A model generated the notes under the pieces. It saw only the letters and a list, made by a program, of their open reading frames with translations, made no database searches and was not told the DNA's origin. Below, piece after piece: positions 19,585-30,795 of a stretch of DNA of 64,000 nucleotides; the first letter of the stretch is position 1, and each line of letters starts with the position of its first letter. The DNA lies in NCBI GenBank assembly GCA_030142905.1, contig JASJOG010000147.1, positions 156,001-220,000 of the forward strand, in the 5' to 3' direction. This DNA comes from Heliopora coerulea (taxonomy: Eukaryota > Cnidaria > Anthozoa > Scleralcyonacea > Helioporidae). The position numbers and the translations under genes were made by a program.

Positions 19585-22500
19585 CTAGAAGGATCAATAA
19601 AATTAAAGCTGGAAATAAGAAAATTTTAATCCAACAAAATTATAATAAAATGAAAAATTAAAAAATAGTTCTATTTTCTGATGAAAGTCATAGTATCTTG
19701 GCCGAAAACGTCCTCATTTATTCATTTTCAATCAGTGTCAACCATTAAGACATAGTTTTACAGTTTTTAATAAAATTTTTTAATACAGATCATGACTGCA
19801 ACTACTAGATTGTTAACACGGGGAAAAACTGGAACACATGGATACATCAGGAGAGGGCTAGCTGGTCGACGCGCTGCCTGTATGAACAGATTTGTAAACT
19901 TATCACCTGGAGTATCCTATTCGAAAAACATTGTCTCCAGCCAACAACTTTTAGCTAAGAAATCCAGCCTCCAACAAACAACATCTTGTCAAGGGTAAAT
20001 TTGAGTTATGACAAAACGAAACGGACCATCGATGACTTTGAAATAAAGTTGAAGAATAACTGAGATTGGCTTGGCTTGACTTTCAACTAAAATATTGAGT
20101 TTAAAAGATGTTTTTTGTTTGAGTATATTTCTTTTTCTATGTCCCATCTATTTTTCATGCTGTTTTCTCTTGATTATCCTTAAAAAAAAAGGGGCTGACC
20201 GGGACAAGCTGACTTATACAAAAGTAAATACCTTAATTGTTCATAATAAAAACACAAAGGAAAATTGCGGAAAATTCTGTTTGTATGTTACAAAGATCTG
20301 GCTGATCTTCTCGTAGAATTTATATGGCTATGAAAATATTTTCTTAGTTCCTCCGTCATCTAGCGTATAGATGGCTTCGTTCTTGAAATAATTTAATAAA
20401 CTTGCAACACGTTCTTTAGTGGTTCTAAAAAACTTGTCTTTCACGTCGTGTTTAGCGCTCACGTTTTAACTTACAATCGTCGAACACGTAATCAGGCAAC
20501 CAAATAACCTGTCACAGTACCAACTAATTGAACTCGACTTATCTAATTCATTTGAAGAAACTTTTCCGTGATACCAGAAAAACTATCTTGCCTCCTCTGG
20601 AAGACGCTTATCTTGGTAGAATTTCTCCACATGAAAAAATTTCCACAAGCATTTTCTGAACCATAATTTTTTTTACAAAATGAACTTGATTCAAGGAAAT
20701 ATCGTTTTTCAAAGTGAGAAAAATCCTTTCGGATTCTCTATGAAACAAAAATCTAGGTAAATTTTGAAGAATTTGCAACTTAAATATCCTTTGCGGTTTC
20801 TTTGTTAATTCAAGGAAAACGTTAAAAATCCTTACCAAGACTGTAACAGCACTGACATTATTAAAGCAAACATATTTCTTATTATCCTTGCTCCTGATCA
20901 CAAAAAGGTTTACTCCACGTGATTCAATCACAGTAGTTACTATATCATAGAAAAAAAAGGAGAAAAAAAATAGTTGACTACTCAAGCCACAGAGTTCAAA
21001 CACCAGCGTTGAAAGTTGCTTTATTTCTAAGTGTTTGAAAAAGGGAGTAGATTTGTTTGTATAAGTGAAATTGCTTTGCGACTTATTTTGCCTGGACGCC
21101 TAAAACAATAAAATTAAAGTTGATTACTTTAAAAGTTGCACTTGATAAAAAATCACCGCGTCATGATGAGTCTTTTCCTTTTAAGTTCAGGGGGCATCAC
21201 CATCTATTTTAAGCTGTAGAATTTGAAGTTGGCCTTAGAGAGCGACATGTTTGTTTCTTGGTGTACACTGAAACATGGAACGTTAGACTAGATTGCGCTG
21301 ACTGTTAAAGACTCTTGTATTCTCACTGTTAAAGCTTGTAACCAATAAAATGAGAATGGTAACATTGTTCATTAAATAGTATGCTAGTCCTGAAAATGAA
21401 TTTCGAACATTATACACTTAATTTCTGTTCCCGAGGGGGACAGTTTTGTTTTCCCGACAGGTTCGATTTTTCCAGAGACGAAGTCGAGGGAAACATCGAA
21501 GCTCGAAATCCCTAATTTCCCTTAATAAGATCCACCAGTTCGTCGAGGGAGGGTTGGAGAAAATGTGTCTTCGTATGAAACAAAGATTTATCTGCTGGTG
21601 GGCTCTGTGCAATTTTTCACCGGGGTTCATGTCCAGGGACAAGACATGTAGCATCCTACTTCACAAGCGATGGCGCTAACCATAACATTAAAATTCATAT
21701 CATTCAACACCACCTCATTACCCATACACGCCCTCATTTCATCAACTCTATTTTTACCTCCTATATAATAAGGCCAATCTTCAAATTTCATCATTGTTAA
21801 TTTACCTGTCGAAGCTTGCAGACTGGCAATCGAAAGCTCGTAGTAATAAAATATTTTGGTCATAGAACGCTTTAGTTGTTATCATGAATAATCCTGACAG
21901 CACATCTTCAATGTTGTGTTTTGTTCTATTGCGCCAGAGACAAAAGGAAAAGAAGAAAACGCGTTCACTCTGACCTTGGCTGTTTTTCTAGGTTTTTCGC
22001 CGTCAACAGCTTTGCTGAGACCTCCATTCAATAAACAAAAAGTGTTGCAACAACACCTTAGACTGCTTTTTTATGTATATTTTGAGTCTTTTCCCTCTAT
22101 AAGATTCCTTATTAAATTGCTGTGGCAGCGAGCTGTCTGAATTCGAAAATTCTACAATTTCACAGGTTCATAAGCAGTCGGATACTTCTGATATTGCCCG
22201 CTCAGGGAAGATTTAAAAGGCTTATGGTTGAGTGGAAAAAAAATTAAATTGTTTGAAAATATATTAAGTGAAAATGTATGACGAACAATCAGGAAAAGGA
22301 AAAGTAACGAAATGTTGAGTGAAAATGGTCAAGAAATTCTTTATGAAATTACGATAAGAGTTTGCAAGTCTTATTTTGACGTTCTCTAGCTTTGCACATG
22401 TCAATTAATTTATATTTCAGTAAAGCTATAGAATAATCTACTTATTGACCGTACTTTTTCGGTCTGTACTATTGAAATAAAGGACCTCCGTTTTGCCACG

Positions 22501-23028
22501 GATCTTGAGTCGGTGCTGTCGCCTGGGTCCGTAGTTAAAATCATGGGTCCGATATTTCACTAGAACATACCTCACGGTCGATAAATCAGCAGTATTCCAT
22601 CATGGGAAGACTGGAAAAATTGTGTCGTTGTATGAAACAAACAGTTATCTTGTGCTATTTATCACCATAATTCATGTGACATGCTTTAACCACGTGCTAA
22701 CTGTATACGACATTCGTCGGAAGTAGTAACCAGGTAGGGGAAAAAAATTTTAAAATTGTGTCCCACGCACGATTCATTTAGATTAAGATAATGTCACATG
22801 AGGACAGCTCAATCAATGGCTTTTTCTTTTGATTCTAGCGAAACGGCAGCTACATAACAAAGAATAATGACGAGCTAATGGTTTTGATCTTCTAAACTTA
22901 CCAAGCCTACTAGGGGTTGTCTTGTAAGCGTGGACATCATTATACGCTATTTGCACGAACCCAGTCCCCTTGTCTTTTTTCAAGTGAGCCAATTTTGTTG
23001 TAGACCGTTTGCATATCCCCTTAAAAGA
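19411..23028 (-). CDS. FGF8-like growth factor gene, copy A (exons 2-5)
   Basis: Four minus-strand exons flanked by splice-like sites: 22902-23028, 21681-21805, 20836-20939 and 19411-19584, with introns of 1,096, 741 and 1,251 bases. The last two exons give the FGF beta-trefoil core. Exon 4 is 104 bases, the classic size of the FGF middle exon (VIESRGVNLFVIRSKDNKKY). Exon 5 has NFDCEKC, then YFTLRSVYNDHWYLGF, GNPQRG and the end TKFVKR, closest to the FGF8/17/18 group. FGFs are secreted ligands of receptor tyrosine kinases. No exon 1 of its own is visible: homology with copy B stops at 23807, inside intron 1. The splice phase between exons 3 and 4 does not fit as drawn. A minus-strand AATAAA is at 19340-19345. 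Confidence 0.75.
20836..20939 (-). CDS. FGF-A exon 4 (middle core exon, 104 bases)
   Basis: Acceptor TTTTTTTCTATGATATAG, donor GTAAGG. Starts with two bases of a split codon and ends on a codon boundary. Encodes TTVIESRGVNLFVIRSKDNK then KYVCFNNVSAVTVL. Confidence 0.75.
21681..21805 (-). CDS. FGF-A exon 3 (first strands of the core)
   Basis: Acceptor CGACAG; its two leading bases complete the split codon of exon 2. It encodes KLTMMKFEDWPYYIGGKNRV and DEMRA; RVDEM aligns with the conserved R-[IV]-[ND]-x-M of FGF8-type proteins. The donor here reads GTTAGC, against GTAAGT in copy B, and its phase disagrees with exon 4, so the true donor may lie elsewhere, for example GTAATG about 36 bases upstream. 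Confidence 0.6.
22902..23028 (-). CDS. FGF-A exon 2 (basic region before the core)
   Basis: Acceptor TTTCTACTTTGCAG, donor GTAAGT; 127 bases, phase 0 to phase 1. It encodes SFKGICKRSTTKLAHLKKDK and a further 22 residues. The copy B exon keeps both splice sites but differs at roughly a quarter of positions. Confidence 0.7.
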
Positions 23029-23299
23029 CTGCAAAGTAGAAAATGTTAGATAAGGAATGCATACTGTACATCTAGCAATATGCATGCTTAAAACGAAACA
23101 AAACAAAAACAACCCCAAACTTATTGCTATTCAAACATAATCGCTAAAGCATGTTTGTCTTTTTACATTTACGCTCGTTATCCGGATTTCACTAAAAATA
23201 TCCGAAAGAAATCCTCATAAAAAAAATCCTAAAATCTGGCCATGCAGAAAATGCACGTGATTTTAAAATACCATTAGAAACTATTAACAGTCTGAATCT

Positions 23300-23580
23300 G
23301 TAATGGAAATGTGCCAAAATTATTTGAAATCCTTGCTAATGTCTGTGAAATAATGAAACAGTGGTGTTGCTATGGACCAGCGAGTTACATTAGGACAAGT
23401 AGTTAAATTTGCAATTAGTACTCTCAGGGTATCAACATGGCACAACCACATGCTTCTTCCAGCAAAGACCAACAGTAACCACTCTGTTAAATTCCCGCTG
23501 TACTATTGCGTTGTTAGACCCTCTCTATCCGAACTTAGCCCTCATATCTAAACACGAACATCCTTTTATATTGATATCCT
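23300..23580 (-). other. Conserved FGF intron-1 segment (copy A)
   Basis: Non-coding stretch present three times: here, at 55390-55650 (close) and at 29640-29900 (more diverged). All three keep a minus-strand AATATAAAAGGATG sequence, TATA-box-like, but no conserved ORF follows, so an alternative promoter is only a possibility. Confidence 0.4.
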
Positions 23581-23819
23581 CGTTATGATCAACACTTGAT
23601 GTGTATACCACCGCTTTAAATATATTTCTCCCAGAATATTTCTGCCCTATATAGTTAACATAGTCTCCTCACCTGACATGTGGAAGATGCATAATAACAA
23701 ATACCCCCAGATACTATTGGATTCTACCTTTGACTACCTTTGAATTCTTCTTAACGCAATTAGGATAGCGTCTTTTTATAATTATGTAAATATATAACTC
23801 AATTATTTAAAAAAAACTC

Positions 23820-24895
23820 TCCTTGACCGAAACTGAGATTCGAATCCGTGACCACAGAATAAGGAAGTAACCAGAAGGACCACTCGATGTGGAACGTGTC
23901 GGCACTTTTTTTGGAGTCATTCCCATACTCTTCGCTCGGCCAAAGTCGTCGCAGTCAGTAAACCGCAACCAGCTCAACAAGGATTTAGTCTACGAAATGC
24001 GGTGTTGGCTCAGTAAAATGGCCATATCTTGAAAAGTAATTGACCGATTTTCATTCTACGAAGACTGGTTGAAGAGGAAAAGTAAATGATAATAATTCTG
24101 GTCACAATAAATTATAAAAAGATTCCCAACTATCAAATTTAGATGTATAGTATTATTTATACGTATTTAGACGTATTAGTTTCCACAGCAAGGAACAATA
24201 ATGAACGTTATAAACAAATCAATCCATAGTTTTAAGTCTAACGCAAATCGAAATTATTTCATACATTACATAAGAAAAGCCTGTTGTTGCATAGCTGTGA
24301 CTGTACCAGGGTAACGTGTGACTCTGTAGGATTGTTATTCGTTGTGGCATTAATTCTTCTCAAAGACGCTTAATATTACTTCAGGAACTTGATTGTTAAT
24401 TACTGAACTTTATACTAGGGCACAGACTTCAATATCTAAGCCTTAGATTAAGCTGACAGAAAAATAATTCATTAAAGAGAGAAAAGAACCTATATCGATT
24501 GGGCGGGCTGCACGAATGGCCTACTCATATAGGAGATATACGTCTAAATTTAACAGTTGGGAATCTTTTTATAACTCATAGTTACCAGAAATATTGTCAC
24601 CTACCTTTCTTCTTCAACCAGTCATCGTAGAATGAAAATCGGTCAAATGGTTTTCCAGATATAGCCATTTTACTGAGCCAACACCGCATTTCGTAGATTA
24701 AATCCGTGTTGAGCTGGCTGCGGTTTACTGGGTGCAAGGATTTTGGCCGATTAAAGGGTCTAGAGACGGTTTCGAAAAAGTGTGGACAAAAACTTCAAAA
24801 GATCCGGCGCGAGTGATCCTTCTGGTTACATCCTTATTCTGTGCCGTGACCTTCGGTTTAGTAGTCCGACGCTCTACCAACTGAGCTACAAGGCC
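23820..24895. repeat. Two inverted tRNA-derived SINE copies (foldback)
   Basis: The right copy, on the minus strand from 24895, begins with a tRNA-like head containing TAGCTCAGTTGGTAGAGC (box A). The left copy starts near 23838 with a T-arm-like GATTCGAATCC. Bodies share CAGAATAAGG, and a block of about 210 bases (23956-24165 and 24520-24730) forms a long inverted repeat around a 350-base centre. Transcription through it could form a long hairpin. Confidence 0.65.
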
Positions 24896-24916
24896 AAGCC
24901 AGAAGCAGGCTATGGG

Positions 24917-25127
24917 ATGATGGTATATCGTATGATATTTCGAAACACTAGTTTCTTCCATATCGGAAGAAATTAGTGTTTCGAAATTTTTGGTGTTTTT
25001 CGAAACTAGCGTTTCGAAACTTTTCGTTTAATCTCATACTATTAGTTCACATACAGAAGCTTTACAGAGACAGTCTGCGCCGATATGGAAGAAACTAGTA
25101 TTTCGAAATATCATATAAAATACCATA
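24917..25127. repeat. Short inverted-repeat element (MITE-like)
   Basis: Arms of about 48 bases (24917-24965 and 25080-25127), each containing TTTCGAAA and AGTTTCTTCCATATCGG or its complement, around about 115 bases that repeat TTTCGAAA. No transposase is present. Confidence 0.55.
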
Positions 25128-25156
25128 ATCTCATCGCCTCCTCCCGGTAGTCAGAC

Positions 25157-25207
25157 TACTAGCGTCGGACTAGTAAACCGAAGGTCGTGTGTTCGAATCC
25201 TAGCCGC
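25157..25207 (+). repeat. tRNA-like fragment
   Basis: GCGTCGGACTAGTAAACCGA followed by GTGTTCGAATCC resembles the anticodon and T arms of the SINE head at 24845-24895. The acceptor and D arms do not fold, so this is not a tRNA gene. 25210-25800 shows no recognisable gene. Confidence 0.45.
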
Positions 25208-25867
25208 AGTCAAGTAGAGTTTTCTCTACTTGCCCGGTATGGGTTCGATTCACTTGGAAGTAGTCTTAATATATCTTATAGTGATAATTCTTTTAGTTAT
25301 AAACCCCAGTAAAACTATAGTTAAAATGTTTAGCGTGGCAAAAGGAAGGAACAATATGCAGTAGTATATTAACCACTCAAATGTGCAATGGTATATTAAC
25401 CACTTATATGTATAGTGGTTAGTGTTGATATCAAAGTCAGCTACAGTTGTATAGACAATATTAAGACTATAATGAAACAACACAACGTCAGAGTACTCAA
25501 GCCAACTGACGTAAACAACAATAACACTTAGCATAATTGCCACAAGAAAGCCCACTGCACTTTAAACGGTGGATGTTTACCACCAAGCATCTTCTACTAG
25601 GCCACTGTCACTCCCAGGAATCGAATCCCTAGGATATACATAGCAAAGACCGAACACGACTTTAAAACACGATACCGAAACCATGACCTTTCATTTAATA
25701 ACAGGAGATATTCCGATAGCTCTACATTGTCGAAGATCATCTGGGAATTGAAAGAGTCCAACACAGAATTTTCAATCGAGTGGGCAATTTTTATATATGC
25801 AAATGACATGTTTGAGGACGTTGATCGTCCAGGTTAGTGTAGTCTTGAGATAGACTGTTGGTTGAAG

Positions 25868-25912
25868 TGACTGACGTTTCGACAACCTTAGTGGCGGTCA
25901 TCTTCAGAGTCA
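25868..25912 (-). ncRNA. Hammerhead-like ribozyme motif, P2 left arm
   Basis: Mirror of the motif in the right arm, on the minus strand, with the same five-pair helix I, CTGAAGA core and GAAACGTC. Confidence 0.5.
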
Positions 25913-26145
25913 AAAGGAGAGTAAATATCAGGTTCGCCTGTATTTGTATCTGGCTTGTGCGTGATAAGTGGGCGGTCGTATTAGTCATGGAGGTGTGATA
26001 TTTGGCGAGAAGCAATGGGTGTGGTTGTGTAGGCGTTAATTATCAGTTTGTCGAAGTGCAAGTCTATTGGCTGCTCGCACGTAAGGTCCCGGTAATTGTT
26101 GTGATCGGTTTAATGGATTTTGTTCTAAGTTCGTATACCAGCTTT

Positions 26146-26682
26146 CTAGTGTGAGTCACTGTTTGTAGTTGGTGCTGTACGTAATGCATTTTGCGATTCC
26201 CAGTCAATGTTGTGTTTGGTTTGTCGGTGGTGTTCGGCAATGTGGTTGGTTTTGTCTCCGTTTTTTGTCGCTCGTTTGTGTTTTGTAAGTCGTATATTAA
26301 AGTTTCTACTAACCTCACCTATATAAGTGGCTTGGCAGTCGGAGCAATTAATTTTGTAAACTGCACCTTGTCTTTCGTGTGGTTGTTCTCTGTCCTTAAC
26401 GTTAGTCAGTACATGTCGTAAAGTTGTGATCGGTTTGTGCGCTACTCGTATGTTGTATGGTCGTAAGATACGCGAGATAATCTCAAACGTACCGTTTATG
26501 TAGGGTATCGTTGCTGTAGTTGTTGTCGGACTGTTGTTTTCGTCGCGTTCATTGTCTTTGTAAGTGTTAAGTTTGATGAAGTCAGAGTTATAGTTGTTTT
26601 TGTGGGAAACGCATTGTAAGTAGTCATTTTCTTGGCGTTGAGCGTCGGGTGAGTTGCAAATGGGTTGTGCGGGTCTCATCAA
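26146..26682 (-). pseudogene. PLE P2 GIY-YIG endonuclease
   Basis: The minus-strand frame encodes a linker and then VYKINCSDCQATYIGEVSRN, with the C-x2-C pair and the YIG motif, followed by RLTKHK and HIAEHHRQTKHNIDW. It overlaps the RT in another frame, so the original single ORF has a frameshift. The mirror copy in the right arm is at about 27600-27880 (plus). Confidence 0.75.
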
Positions 26683-27445
26683 TGTTTTTGATGATGGTAG
26701 CTTTGTGTGAGGTTGGATTGTACGATGATTGGTCCAGTAGTCTGTCAGTGTGCGTTGGTTTCCTGTAGACAGTGGTCTGTAGTTTGTTATTGTAGCGACT
26801 TACCAAACAGTCTAGGAACGGAATAGCTCCGTCTTCTTCAATCTCTTTGGTAAATTGTATGTGACTGTTCTGTTCGTTAATGTGTTTGTGAAACTCGTCA
26901 ATCTCGTCTTCGGGTAGTGCAGTAATCGTGTCGTCAACGTAACAAAACCAAAAAGGTAACGTGTGTTTGTAAGTTGCAAGAGATCGTACCTCTATCGATT
27001 GCATTACAATTTCGGCAACCACAACAGAAACGGGTGAGCCCATTGCTGTGCCATGTAACTGTTTGTAGTGTTTACCGTTGTATTGAAAGTAAGTTGATGT
27101 AAGGCAAAGTTCCAGTAGTTCCACGTTGTTCCCAGTAGGTAAAGGAAGGGCGTCAGTAAATTCGTTGATAGCAGTTTTGGTGCATTCTAGCGCCAGTTGA
27201 AACGGAATACTGGTAAACAGTGATTTCACGTCAAAAGACACTAGCTTGTGGTTTTGTGGTATTTGTACTGTTTTGAGATTGTTGAAGAAGGTTTCAGTCG
27301 ATCGTAGTCTATGTTGTGACTTGTTGGTTAGTGGTTGCAGTATGGTTGTTAAGTATTTGGAAAGTTCGTAAGTAGGCGACCCACAGAACGAAACTATAGG
27401 TCGCATGGGTATTTGTGGCTTGTGAAGTTTCGGTAGTCAGTACAG
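26624..27445 (-). pseudogene. PLE P2 reverse transcriptase (5'-truncated)
   Basis: Open on the minus strand from 27406, with the frame extending upstream through a TGA at 27437-27439, where the expected YGLPKLHKP reads Y-stop-LPKLHKP. Motifs: MRPIVSFCGSPTYELSKY, VSFDVKSLFTSIPFQLAL, LHGTAMGSPVSVVVAEIVM, FCYVDDTITAL and YRKPTHTDRLLDQSSYNPTS. Both catalytic sites are intact. The RT begins where the inverted arm ends, so its N-terminal region is missing. A frameshift at about 26650 separates it from the endonuclease. Confidence 0.8.
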
Positions 27446-27521
27446 CTTTGGTGATCGCGGTACCGAACACCTGAGTCGATAGTAAGTTTGTTGAGTGATC
27501 GTGTTAGTTTTTCGGCCTCTA

Positions 27522-28224
27522 CACCCTACATATAATGTACGTTTGAGATTATCTCGCGTATCTTACGACCATACAACATACGAGTAGCGCACAAACCGAT
27601 CACAACTTTACGACATGTACTGACTAACGTTAAGGACAGAGAACAACCACACGAAAGACAAGGTGCAGTTTACAAAATTAATTGCTCCGACTGCCAAGCC
27701 ACTTATATAGGTGAGATTAGTAGAAACTTTAATATACGACTTACAAAACACAAACGAGCGACAAAAAACGGAGACAAAACCAACCACATTGCCGAACACC
27801 ACCGACAAACCAAACACAACATTGACTGGGAATCGCAAAATGCATTACGTACAGTACCAACTACAAACAGTGACTCACACTAGAAAGCTGGTATACGAAC
27901 TTAGAACAAAATCCATTAAACCGATCACAACAATTACCGGGACCTTACGTGCGAGCAGCCAATAGACTTGCACTTCGACAAACTGATAATTAACGCCTAC
28001 ACAACCACACCCATTGCTTCTCGCCAAATATCACACCTCCATGACTAATACGACCGCCCACTTATCACGCACGAGCCAGATACAAATACAGGCGAACCTG
28101 ATATTTACTCTCCTTTTGACTCTGAAGATGACCGCCACTAAGGTTGTCGAAACGTCAGTCACTTCAACCAACAGTCTATCTCAAGACTACACTAACCTGG
28201 ACGGTCAACTTCCTCAAACATGTC
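27522..28224 (+). pseudogene. PLE P2 inverted arm with endonuclease copy
   Basis: Reverse complement of 25805-26505. It encodes the same endonuclease part and terminal sequence on the plus strand, with no RT behind it. Confidence 0.85.
28117..28161 (+). ncRNA. Hammerhead-like ribozyme motif, P2 right arm
   Basis: Helix I TGACT (28117-28121) pairs perfectly with AGTCA (28157-28161). Between them are core CTGAAGA, a T, helix II based on GAC/GTC, GAAA (28149-28152), CG and the cleavage dinucleotide TC. Helix III is again only ACGT. Confidence 0.5.
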
Positions 28225-28493
28225 GCGATTCTCCCAGGTTCAAACCACTTACTTCATATGCAAATGCATATAAAAGTGGAGGAAAGACATGTAACGTGTG
28301 CTTAGGTGAGAAAATGCAAACGAGAACAGATTTTATGTTTTTAATGTCAAGCCTATTTAATAAGTTTTTGTCTGATAATCCTCTTTGAGCGTGAAACTCG
28401 AGTTACTTTTTTTGTAAACAGGTTTAAGTTTTATCAAGTTTTTATTACCATGTTATAGTCTTTAAATTTATAGGTATATATATATTAAAAAAT

Positions 28494-28494
28494 T

Positions 28495-28550
<56 letters not shown>
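28494..28550. repeat. (CT)n microsatellite with TA flanks
   Basis: Uninterrupted CT repeat followed by ATATATAT. It lies just outside the second copy of block I. Confidence 0.95.
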
Positions 28551-28559
<9 letters not shown>

Positions 28560-28635
28560 GTATATATAAAGTAACTTCAATAACTTATTTAAATACAACA
28601 TATATAATTTTTATTTCATATCTGATTTAAACAAA

Positions 28636-28943
28636 TCGAAGAATTGTAGAACTTCAAAACAGAATAAAAATTTTAAATATCATCATTAAACCAAACGATT
28701 TAGGTCTTACAGTAATCATTTGATTGTTGAATTTACCTTGATAATGACTATGCTGACGAAAATGTTTGGTTTAATTGAAGATTTTTAACATTTTGAGCCT
28801 GTTTTAAAGTTCTGCATATTGTAAATTGCAACGTCCTTTCATATGAATAAATCGAAGAATTGTAGAAATATACTTATCAAAGAACGGGATAGGAACTCCG
28901 TCAGAAAATAACAGCAACAATGTTTTACTTTCTGTCCCTAAAG
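28636..28943. repeat. Second copy of block I, left piece
   Basis: Matches 1840-2140. Ends at the shared AAG where the 4,041-base segment 28944-32984 begins. Confidence 0.75.
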
Positions 28944-30249
28944 TTCATTGGGTGGACATGTCCAGTTTATAATAGAGCAACGTTATATTGTACTAGTTAC
29001 CGAGGTTGAGGTAACTAACGGACTTCGTTCATTATCATAGAGGTTATATACGGAATGTAATAGTGTAGTACTCTTTGATTTGGATGACTAAAACTAAAAT
29101 TGAATTTGTTCGTTCTGTTTATTGCTGCTGTTTTGTACAGTGAGACGACGAGTTAATGTTTCAGGGATAATATATATTGACCCTGGGTCATTAACTAATT
29201 TACATTAACCAGGGGTTACTAAGTGATTTTAAGAACAGTAATACATCAAAGAAAATCGAGATAATCATGAACTAACTTCCGTTAATGTCAGAGGTAACAA
29301 TACTTTGAGCGGAAGCTGAAGAGTAGTGTTCATGTTAATCATTCTTTAAAGCAAATATAATTGATTTAATGGCATATACACTTTCAAAACGTCGAAGAAT
29401 TTAGGAGACATGTAGTCATTGAAGAAAGAGAGAAGGATTCTATCGCTAAATGATCTTTAGTACGCACTCTTTTATGTCTTAAAGTTTACTGGTTGGAAAT
29501 TTCCGGTTTACAATGAAGTAAGGTGTTTTGTTTACCATATATATTTTCGGTTAAAGAAAAATGTTAAACAATATATATGTTCGAACATATATGTTCGATT
29601 AAAGAAATTTTTAACAGTTCGAATCTCTTGTGCAAATTTTCCAAAATTCTCTAAAATCCTTGATAATGTTTGCGAAATAAGGAAACAATTGCTTTGTTAT
29701 GGACCAACAAATTATATTAGAACCAGTGGCTACGTTTCCAATTAATACTACTTGGTATCAATATGGCTCAAGCACATGCTACCTCCAGAACCCACCTACC
29801 ACAACTCTGTTGAATTGCAGCTGTACTATTGTGCTGTTAGACCCTCTGTTTATCATTTCGGATCTTAGCTCGCATATCTAAACACAACATCCTTTTATAT
29901 TGATATCTCCTTATAATCAACACCTGACGTATATATCAGTAAGATCACCGCCTCAAGTATATTTTTCCTGGAAAATTTGAGCGGTATATAGTTAATTCGG
30001 GTCATTTCGTCCCCCGGGAATTTTACTGAACAACTTTCATCCAGCGGCAGGTTTAATAACTAATACACCTCATTTCATGGTATCACTTGTAAGTATATAC
30101 GTCTTGCTAAACATCTTGTTTTCAATAATTTCAAAATTCTTTATTCCTGTAGGTCCTATCTCCTAACATAGTTCTTCTCCTTTAATCTCTTTAAATCGAA
30201 TACAGCGCTCAAGAACTAAACTCATACCAAATGTATGAGTCATGTGACT

Positions 30250-30321
30250 AGACGAAACTGATAACAGGAATATTGCGACTTCACTGTCAAACCTGAAATA
30301 TTACCATTATCAGTTTCGTCT
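30250..30321. repeat. 15-bp perfect inverted repeat
   Basis: AGACGAAACTGATAA at 30250-30264 and its complement at 30307-30321, with a 42-base spacer. Hairpin-forming; possibly the ends of a tiny non-autonomous element. Confidence 0.5.
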
Positions 30322-30514
30322 TTTCTTATAACTCATATGTTAATTTAATAAGATGTTATTCATCGGATGTTTCATGCTTTAATGGGCATATACAACAAAA
30401 TTTAATTTCAATAAACTATGGAAGCTTCTAAGAATATTTCACACTGGCCTTCCGTATCTCGTTACCCTGAGATTTCACTGATTTGTACGTGACATCCCAC
30501 GAAAATGTCATATG

Positions 30515-30795
30515 TCGTTGCACATGTGAAAAATAAATGAAATAGAACATTCTCACATGTTATAAAATTTTTTATTTCGCCTTCGAAACGTGAATGTTGT
30601 CAAATATGAAATACCTAATTCACATGTAAAATAGCGTGGTTCAAAATTTTACTGGTGAAATGTTGGTATAAAGTGTGTATTTCAAATGTGAAATGGTGGA
30701 TTCATATAATGAAAATTTATTTCACATGTGAAATTTTCATTTCACATATGGAATTGAAGCAATATTTTCATATGTGAAATTTTGTGTGAAATTTT
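30515..30795. repeat. Cluster of TTCACATGTGAA-like palindromes
   Basis: About eight perfect or degenerate copies of TTCACATGTGAA in 280 bases of AT-rich sequence. The centre CACATGTG is an E-box/M-box type sequence. It is either a decayed repeat family or a binding-site cluster; it lies about 1.1 kb downstream of the FGF-C exon in the direction of transcription. Confidence 0.4.

Larger units (their letters stand above)
25805..28224 (-). mobile_element. Young PLE 'P2' with near-identical inverted arms
   Basis: Arms at 25805-26505 and 27522-28224 (about 700 bases) are inverted copies; I count only a handful of differences. The centre is the RT on the minus strand. A 10-base repeat ATATGCAAAT sits at 25795-25804 and 28256-28265; the right one is 31 bases beyond the arm, so it is only a candidate target duplication. 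The closeness of the arms suggests the youngest insertion in this window. Confidence 0.85.

Noticed and set aside
21418..21654. 78-codon minus-strand ORF between FGF exons 3 and 4
   Set aside because: The copy B equivalent does not keep the frame over its length and it shows no motif; treated as intron.
22813..23118. ORF beginning with a signal-peptide-like MGLFLFCFVLSMHIA, also present in copy B
   Set aside because: It begins with TTG, not ATG, and its first part ends in a polypyrimidine stretch and CAG. It is intron read through into FGF exon 2.
26191..26421. ORF identical to 27608-27838 on the other strand
   Set aside because: Antisense of the P2 endonuclease in both inverted arms; identity reflects the young element, not a gene.
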